From contig DAHXMR010000079.1 in assembly GCA_027371655.1 (NCBI GenBank), positions 1 through 14,085 on the forward strand: a stretch of 14,085 bases of DNA, in the 5' to 3' direction. Under the pieces are notes generated by a model, which worked only from the letters and a program-made list of their open reading frames with translations, had not been told where the DNA came from and did no database searches. Both the position numbers and the translations under genes were made by a program. Of this stretch, positions 9,454-14,085 are shown in pieces. The stretch's first letter is position 1; the number at the start of each line of letters is the position of its first letter. The DNA is from Microcaldota archaeon. GTDB taxonomy: Archaea; Micrarchaeota; Micrarchaeia; Norongarragalinales; CAINOH01.

Positions 9454-11691
9454 GCCAAGCGTCCTTTCGCAGGCTTCCAATACCTCGGATTCTTCTACGA
9501 GTTCCATGCAAAGGTTGCGCGGGCAATTGTTTTTGTCTCCGGGAACGAACTGCGGGCAGGGAGAACATGGAACTTTTCTCCTTACTACCACGCTCTTGTT
9601 CTTGTCGAATGGCTCGAAATTGAAAGGCGTCGGCCCGAACACGGCGACCACCGGCGTACCCATCGCACTTGCCACGTGCATTGGCCCGCCATCGTTGCAC
9701 AGAAAAAGGCATGACTTGGAACAAACTGCTGCAAGCTCGAGAAGGCTGGTTTCTCCAATGATATTCAGGGGTTTGACGGACATAGCTGTTTCCATGCGCG
9801 CCCCCAGCTTTTTCTCACTGGGCCCACCTACCAGCGCGATGTCGTACCCCCGCGAGGCTAGTGAATTTGCAACGCTTGCAAAACGTTCGATTGACCACCA
9901 GCCAAGGGCGTTACCTCCGCCTGGATGAACGCAAATTAACTTGTTGCGTTCAGCATAAGCGCCTAAAATGCGGCTTGCCGCTGATTTGTCTTCCTTTGAA
10001 AGGAATAGAAAAGTACGGCGCTGGATGGAATCGAATCCAAGTCTTTTGGCAAGATCCAAGTGGCGGTCTATTTCAGGCAGGAATTCATTCAATTCAAGCG
10101 GGAAAGACAAAAGAAACGGGTAAAGCGTGTAGTTCGCAGGCGCGGCGGTGAATTTCGCCCCGCTGAATGCCACCAGTTCCACGTGCTCGTGGTCTCCACG
10201 CAAGCCTAAAGCCAAGTCAAACCTGCGCTTGTTTATTTCCATAAGGGCATTCAAATTTTCAAGCAAAGACAAATGCCTGCCGGATCGTTGCATGGACGGC
10301 GGATCGAGAAAAATCACTTCGTCCACGAAGGGGTTGTTGTCCAAAACGCCCTTATTCCAAGAGCCGGTTACAACCGCCAGCTTGCAAAGGGGAATCTTAT
10401 CCTTTATCGCCTTGAAAACAGGCGTTGCCAGCACAAGGTCGCCCAAGTGATCTGTCTTGAAAACCACAACGCTCTTGATTTTTCCCAAGTCATACCCGGT
10501 TTTTTTGAACCCTTTAGAAAAAACAAATGCCGCGTGGGCGATTTTCCAAAAAACGGACTTGAAAATCCTCAAAACCGAATGACGGCGGGCTTTGTCGCGC
10601 TTTTTGAGCCGGTTTGCAAGAGAGTACCGCTCAGGCGATTGCAACTCGGAAAAAACGCTTGCCTTTTCAAATATCCTCGCCCATTCCCCTTTCAAATCTA
10701 AGGAATCGAAAAACTCAAGTCTTTTTTTTTCAAGTGCAACAACCGAGGCATATTTTTTCTTGTCTGAAAGCAGCATATTGATTGCGCTCGCAAACTCGCT
10801 TATGCCTTCGCCGACGAGAATGCCGCTTCCGCCAAGGGTTTCCCCCACTGCGTCCGCATCGCGGGCAACCACCGGCAGGCCGAAGCGCATCGCTTCAACC
10901 AACGGAATGCAAAAACCCTCATGTTCGCTTGCGCAAACAAAGACGGACGCTTGGGCGTAAAGCCTTGAAAGCGCCGAGTCGCACACCTTGCCTGCAAACA
11001 CCACGTCTTTTGAAACGCCAAGCTCGCTTGCGCGTTTTTCAATGTCCTTTTTGTATCCCTCCATCCCGTCAAACGAGCCTGCGAGGACAAGCCTTGCTTT
11101 TTTGTGCTCCTTTTTGACTTCAGCCAAAACGGATACAAGATCGTCCTGCTTCTTGTGGGGCGTAACGCGGCCGACGAAAAGAAGAAGCGGAACACGGCTT
11201 TTTCTGGCCCGTGCTTTTGGCAGGGAAGTGCACGCTAGCGGCGGGATAACCGTGACATCGGCAAAACCGGCGCTCCTCAGTTCTGATGCGTTGTATTCGG
11301 AATCGGCTACGGCGAATACCGCACGCTTGGCAAGGAATCCAAGTTGTTCGCGCCCCAGCTTACATAGCCTTTGCAACTCTGGGTCATACCGTGAAAAATA
11401 CTTCGCGGGAGTGACGTTATGGTAGACTACTACCAACTGGTCCGGCAAACCGGAGATGAAACCGGGCAAGTCCGACCCAATCGAGTGGTGATAAATTATT
11501 ACGTTTTCCCGGGAAGAATGCTTTTTGTAATCCAAATACTGCTTGGCTTCTTTTTCAAGAGCCGGATGTATTCCGATTGCATAAACTTGCGTTTCAAAAC
11601 CGGCTTCTTTCAGATATTTCCTTATTTCAAGCACGTTGTTCCCAATCGCGTCAAAAGGGCTGAAGGAAGGCAAAAACTGCACGATTTTCAT
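9439..11691 (-). CDS. Two-domain glycosyltransferase: GT4 fused to GT9 (heptosyltransferase-like)
   Basis: A 750-residue protein joining two GT-B enzymes. Residues 1 to about 345 form a GT4 domain: FVGRVTPHKKQDDL at 172-185, VLAGSFDG at 202-209, and the E-x7-E pair Glu258 and Glu266 in SEHEGFCIPLVEAM. A basic, helical linker (about 350-403) leads to a GT9 domain related to ADP-heptose:LPS heptosyltransferases. It has FKTDHLGDLVLATPVF at 411-426, where Asp418 aligns with the catalytic Asp13 of WaaC, VHPGGG at 588-593, NDGGPMHVASAMGTPVVAVF at 666-685, and the cysteine-rich tail CSPCPQ...CPRNLCM typical of the family. The two domains may add consecutive sugars. It overlaps the HldC stop by ATGA, tying it to heptose donor synthesis. 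I see no frameshift in the linker. Heptose as the GT9 donor is an inference from context. Confidence 0.9.
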   Translation of the reverse strand: MKIVQFLPSFSPFDAIGNNVLEIRKYLKEAGFETQVYAIGIHPALEKEAKQYLDYKKHSSRENVIIYHHSIGSDLPGFISGLPDQLVVVYHNVTPAKYFSRYDPELQRLCKLGREQLGFLAKRAVFAVADSEYNASELRSAGFADVTVIPPLACTSLPKARARKSRVPLLLFVGRVTPHKKQDDLVSVLAEVKKEHKKARLVLAGSFDGMEGYKKDIEKRASELGVSKDVVFAGKVCDSALSRLYAQASVFVCASEHEGFCIPLVEAMRFGLPVVARDADAVGETLGGSGILVGEGISEFASAINMLLSDKKKYASVVALEKKRLEFFDSLDLKGEWARIFEKASVFSELQSPERYSLANRLKKRDKARRHSVLRIFKSVFWKIAHAAFVFSKGFKKTGYDLGKIKSVVVFKTDHLGDLVLATPVFKAIKDKIPLCKLAVVTGSWNKGVLDNNPFVDEVIFLDPPSMQRSGRHLSLLENLNALMEINKRRFDLALGLRGDHEHVELVAFSGAKFTAAPANYTLYPFLLSFPLELNEFLPEIDRHLDLAKRLGFDSIQRRTFLFLSKEDKSAASRILGAYAERNKLICVHPGGGNALGWWSIERFASVANSLASRGYDIALVGGPSEKKLGARMETAMSVKPLNIIGETSLLELAAVCSKSCLFLCNDGGPMHVASAMGTPVVAVFGPTPFNFEPFDKNKSVVVRRKVPCSPCPQFVPGDKNNCPRNLCMELVEESEVLEACERTLGLKRG

Positions 11692-12203
11692 TTGCGCTCA
11701 GATCCGGCTGCCGCGCCAGTTTGATGCCTAATGCGGCCAATCACTTTGGTCGTGGAATGCCCCGGGACCATTTTCACAAGGACGATTCTTCCGCCCCCTT
11801 CGCGGACGGTTTTCGATTCGGGCATTTTTCCAACTTCGTACTCGCCGCCCTTCACGTGTATTTGCGGCAGAACCGCTTTGATGAATTTCACCGGGGTGGT
11901 CTCGGGAAAAATGCAGACGAAGTCAACGCATCCAAGGCCAGCCACGACCTCTGCGCGCGAACGCGCCTTGTTTATCGGGCGCTTGGGCCCCTTCAACTTC
12001 CTCACGCTGGCATCAGAATTCACGCCAACAACAAGAACGTCTCCCAAGGACTTGGCGGCTTCAAGCACGCGGACGTGCCCCGCGTGAAGCAAATCGAAAC
12101 ACCCGTTTGTGGAAACTATCTTCACGCCTTTTCCCCGCAGCTTTCCAAGCTCGATGCGGAGCTTGCCCAACGGCATTATTTTTTTCCTTGAGTCAACGAG
12201 CAT
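11688..12203 (-). CDS. hldC: Heptose 1-phosphate nucleotidyltransferase, RfaE2/HldC-like
   Basis: A 171-residue nucleotidyltransferase that probably joins ATP and D-glycero-D-manno-heptose 1-phosphate to give ADP-heptose and pyrophosphate. It corresponds to the second domain of bacterial HldE (RfaE2). The T/HxGH-type active site is STNGCFDLLHAGHVRVLEAA at 31-50, with His40 and His43. VNSDASVRKLKGPKRPI at 61-77, CVDFVCIF at 92-99, VKGGEYEV at 117-124 and PGHSTTKVIGRI at 147-158 follow in the family order. NGCFD and the STT motif favour RfaE2 over archaeal FAD synthetase RibL or glycerol-3-phosphate cytidylyltransferases. The ATG at 12203 gives a 25-residue lead; an internal ATG at 12176 is an alternative. 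It starts 13 bp after the GmhB-HldA stop and overlaps the GT4-GT9 gene by 4 bp. Nucleotide specificity is not proved by sequence. Confidence 0.88.
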   Translation of the reverse strand: MLVDSRKKIMPLGKLRIELGKLRGKGVKIVSTNGCFDLLHAGHVRVLEAAKSLGDVLVVGVNSDASVRKLKGPKRPINKARSRAEVVAGLGCVDFVCIFPETTPVKFIKAVLPQIHVKGGEYEVGKMPESKTVREGGGRIVLVKMVPGHSTTKVIGRIRHQTGAAAGSERK

Positions 12204-12216
12204 TTCACAACCGCCA

Positions 12217-13746
12217 CTAACCCTGTTTCTCCAAAACGGCCTTCAATTCATCTGCTTGCACGGCGGCAGTCCCGACCTTGCTTATGGCTACCGATGCCGC
12301 GGCATTCGATATCCTTGCCGCCTGCTCGAAAGACGCCCCGCCCGCCAAGGAAAGAACCATCGCCGCCAACGTGGTGTCGCCCGCGCCCGAAACATCAACT
12401 GCAGCAGGAGTCGGCACTGCCGGAACAAGGCAGCTGGACGTTTTCGTGAAAACAAAGATGCCTTTTTTTCCACAAGTGACCATTACCGCTTTTGGTCCGA
12501 GTTTTTCGAGGAACACCATCGCGCCGCGCCTGATGCCTTCAAAAGAACTTGCCTTTATGCCTGTTTCCTTTTCAAGCTCCTTCAAATTCGGTTTTAGCAC
12601 CGTAGCCCTTCGGAATCCGAGCCCCAAGAAATTCTTGGAGTCCACAAAAAGCGGAATGCCCGTTTTCAAGGCAAAATCAGACACGAAACGTACGACCTTC
12701 CCCGTGACAACCCCCTTTGCATAATCCGAGACAACTATCGCGTCGCATCCGGGCCCCTTTCGTGCAATGGCACTGATTATCGCATCCTCGGTTTCGGGAA
12801 GCGCCGGGCGCCTGTCCTCTCGGTCGAAACGCACTAGGTGACGCTTACCGGTTATTACCCGCGACTTGACGGTCGTGCACCTCGCCTTCTCGCTCAAAAT
12901 CAGGGAATCATCAATGCCAACCGAGGAGAGGCACCTGCGAAATGCCGCTGCCGCTTGGTCCGCTCCGACAACGCTCGACAACAACGCAACGCCGCCCAAC
13001 GACACCACGTTCGCGGCAACGTTTGCCGCACCCCCGAGGGCACGCAAATGTTCCTCCACGTCAACCACAGGAACAAGCGCTTCCGGAGACATTCTCGTCA
13101 CCGTTCCCAAAAAATACTCGTCAAGCATCACGTCCCCCACTACAAGCACTTTTTTACCCTGAAAACCCTCAACAACGTCCGAGTCTGAACGGTAACCAGT
13201 CCGCTCCTGCTCCAAAATCCTTTCCGCCGAAGCAAGAACGTTTTCCTCAACGAAGTCCGCAAAAACTCCGCTTCTGGCAGCTTTCCTTCCAGCACGCACC
13301 AGGATGGTTTTGCAACCAGCATTCCTACCGCACTCGATGTCAGCCGCCTTGTCGCCCACGAACCAACTCCTGGAAAGGTCAACAGCGTGCCTCTCCGCAA
13401 GATCCGCGACAAGTTTCGTGCCAGGCTTGCGGCAGCTGCATTTCTCATCGGGATGATGCAAGCAATAAGCAGCCCCATCGAGTAATACCCCCTTGGATGC
13501 CAAAAGCCGCCGCATCTTTCGGTCAATTCCGCCAAGCTGTTTTCTCGTGATTTTGCCCCGCGAAACCCCGGACTGGTTTGAAACGACAAACAACTTGAAC
13601 CCGGCAGCCGACAAACGCCTCAGCACCCCAACCACGCCTGGAAAAAACGCGAACCGCGCGGGATCGTTAATGTAGCCCGGATCGGGGTTCAGCGTGCCGT
13701 CCCTGTCAAAGAAAACGCCCTTGTTCTTGGTCTTCAAATTCAGCAC
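12217..13746 (-). CDS. Bifunctional heptose enzyme: GmhB-type phosphatase fused to HldA-type kinase
   Basis: A 509-residue fusion covering two steps of heptose activation. Residues 1 to about 180 are a HAD phosphatase like GmhB, removing the 7-phosphate from heptose 1,7-bisphosphate: FDRDGTLN at 13-20 with Asp14 and Asp16, SNQSG at 56-60, Lys107, and VGDKAAD at 130-136. Cys95, His97, Cys103 and Cys105 form the expected zinc site. Residues about 195-507 are a PfkB-family kinase like HldA/RfaE1, which phosphorylates heptose 7-phosphate at C1: VVGDVMLDEYFLG at 202-214, GGAANVAANVVSLGG at 238-252, LKPNLKELE at 384-392 and DVSGAGDT at 451-458 with catalytic Asp457. The start is GTG at 13746; an in-frame stop lies at 13755. 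In many bacteria HldA is instead fused to HldC, which here is the next gene, 13 bp on. Confidence 0.9.
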   Translation of the reverse strand: MLNLKTKNKGVFFDRDGTLNPDPGYINDPARFAFFPGVVGVLRRLSAAGFKLFVVSNQSGVSRGKITRKQLGGIDRKMRRLLASKGVLLDGAAYCLHHPDEKCSCRKPGTKLVADLAERHAVDLSRSWFVGDKAADIECGRNAGCKTILVRAGRKAARSGVFADFVEENVLASAERILEQERTGYRSDSDVVEGFQGKKVLVVGDVMLDEYFLGTVTRMSPEALVPVVDVEEHLRALGGAANVAANVVSLGGVALLSSVVGADQAAAAFRRCLSSVGIDDSLILSEKARCTTVKSRVITGKRHLVRFDREDRRPALPETEDAIISAIARKGPGCDAIVVSDYAKGVVTGKVVRFVSDFALKTGIPLFVDSKNFLGLGFRRATVLKPNLKELEKETGIKASSFEGIRRGAMVFLEKLGPKAVMVTCGKKGIFVFTKTSSCLVPAVPTPAAVDVSGAGDTTLAAMVLSLAGGASFEQAARISNAAASVAISKVGTAAVQADELKAVLEKQG

Positions 13747-13761
13747 CTTGTTTCAAACCGC

Positions 13762-13771
13762 TAAGATCTTA
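13762..13771. promoter_or_regulatory. Perfect 10-bp palindrome taagatctta near the GTG start
   Basis: The palindrome is centred about 20 bp upstream of the GTG start at 13746. It is AT-rich compared with its GC-rich sides, and at that distance it could be a TATA-type element for a leaderless or very short-leader transcript, or a small operator. A 10-bp palindrome can occur by chance, so this is only a candidate. Confidence 0.2.
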
Positions 13772-13799
13772 CCGCGTTACAACCGCTGTTTTGCAATCT

Positions 13800-13841
13800 G
13801 GCAAACCCACGCATAGTTCGAATTGCTTTCCCGAGTTTGCC
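13800..13841. repeat. Inverted repeat: 9-bp stem, 24-base loop
   Basis: The arms are ggcaaaccc (13800-13808) and gagtttgcc (13833-13841). In minus-strand RNA they pair over nine positions, eight Watson-Crick and one U-G, around a 24-base loop. The structure lies about 55 bases upstream of the GmhB-HldA start. It could be an RNA hairpin in the leader or a protein-binding site. Function is unknown. Confidence 0.4.
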
Positions 13842-13891
13842 AAAGCTTCTGAACAAAAGCCAAACTCATTTCCAACTGCCGCAAGCCTTCT

Positions 13892-14085
13892 TCACAACTT
13901 CGCTTCAACAAGTTCACAAATCGCGTGGAGCACCGCACAATGCGCCTCCTGTATCCGCGGCGTGTCCTTTGACGGGATTTTGATGCAAACATCGCAAAAA
14001 CGCCCAAGTTTTCCGCCGGTCTCGCCAGTCAGGCCGATGACCCTGATTCCCGCGCGCTTGGCCGCGCCCGCCGCATTAAGCACAT
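13892..14085 (-). CDS. gmhA: Sedoheptulose 7-phosphate isomerase, C-terminal 63 residues (cut by window edge)
   Basis: GmhA converts sedoheptulose 7-phosphate to D-glycero-D-manno-heptose 7-phosphate, the first committed step of heptose synthesis, in the cytoplasm. Only the end of the SIS-fold protein is visible. It shows VIGLTGETGGKLG, the CDVCIKIPS strand, and DTPRIQEAH, the signature of the C-terminal active site. In fragment numbering Gln45 and His53 line up with E. coli GmhA Gln172 and His180. The frame is open to the right edge, so roughly 125-130 N-terminal residues lie outside. It ends with a normal GmhA C-terminus (CELVEAKL) and TGA. It is followed after 145 bp by the GmhB-HldA fusion on the same strand, so the pathway order is kept. 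Confidence 0.9.
   Translation of the reverse strand, partial: VLNAAGAAKRAGIRVIGLTGETGGKLGRFCDVCIKIPSKDTPRIQEAHCAVLHAICELVEAKL

Larger units (their letters stand above)
13747..13891. promoter_or_regulatory. 145-bp gap between gmhA and the GmhB-HldA gene
   Basis: This is the longest gap in the window. I find no credible coding sequence in it: the only open frame is out of frame with both neighbours and resembles nothing I know. It contains an inverted repeat (13800-13841) and a 10-bp palindrome (13762-13771) close to the GTG start. It may hold a promoter, leader or processing site for the downstream genes, or a terminator for gmhA. No T-run follows the inverted repeat on the minus strand, so a simple intrinsic terminator is not supported. 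Confidence 0.4.

Noticed and set aside
12942..13550. Plus-strand open frame of 202 codons over the GmhB-HldA gene
   Set aside because: Antisense shadow with Pro/Arg/Gln-rich, motif-free translation; the minus strand encodes two intact enzyme domains.
13777..14007. Minus-strand open frame of 76 codons spanning the gmhA end and the gap
   Set aside because: It is out of frame with gmhA, which ends in a normal C-terminus at 13892. The Arg-rich part inside gmhA is a shadow and the remainder matches nothing I recognise, so I do not call a gene or a frameshift.

Overview
The window is a surface-glycan locus. It contains genes for nucleotide-sugar synthesis, sugar transfer, ABC-type polysaccharide export, and a near-complete pathway from sedoheptulose 7-phosphate to an ADP-heptose-type donor and a heptosyltransferase-like enzyme. 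I see no rRNA, tRNA, CRISPR array or insertion sequence. Coding density is very high; the longest gap between genes is 145 bp.

The likely host is an archaeon, quite possibly a DPANN-type lineage (my confidence is about 0.65). The four-TM family 2 glycosyltransferase at 1648, the first GT4 (start at 2827, with the VYD...KGGVE opening) and the GalE-like epimerase with its GGARGWEGDVP block all look like their archaeal relatives. Most starts lack a clear purine-rich Shine-Dalgarno; several have only a weak GTGA(T). An under-sampled bacterial phylum with the same gene stock cannot be excluded. The heptose genes, the GT9 domain and the Wzm/Wzt exporter with its methyltransferase are families best known from Gram-negative bacteria.

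Layout: (A) 1-1558, minus strand: a GalE-like sugar-nucleotide epimerase followed by a GDP-mannose 4,6-dehydratase cut by the left edge. (B) 1648-9453, plus strand: a membrane polyprenyl-phosphate hexose synthase-like GT2, two GT4 enzymes, the Wzm-like permease, the Wzt-like ATPase with a C-terminal glycan-binding-type domain, a class I methyltransferase of the exported-glycan type, and a third GT4. (C) 14085-9439, minus strand: gmhA (cut by the right edge), a GmhB-HldA fusion, a stand-alone HldC-type nucleotidyltransferase, and a 750-residue GT4-GT9 fusion. Blocks A and B diverge from an 89-bp promoter region; blocks B and C converge and overlap by 15 bp.

Working model (inference): A and C supply GDP-deoxyhexose-type, UDP-hexose-type and ADP-heptose-type donors. 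The GTs assemble a lipid-linked polysaccharide on the cytoplasmic face. The methyltransferase modifies or caps the chain, the Wzt C-terminal domain recognises it, and Wzm/Wzt exports it. The most unusual points are the two fusions (phosphatase-kinase and GT4-GT9) and the compact heptose route beside archaeal-looking glycosylation genes. No HldD-type 6-epimerase is visible, so the heptose may stay in the D-glycero form.
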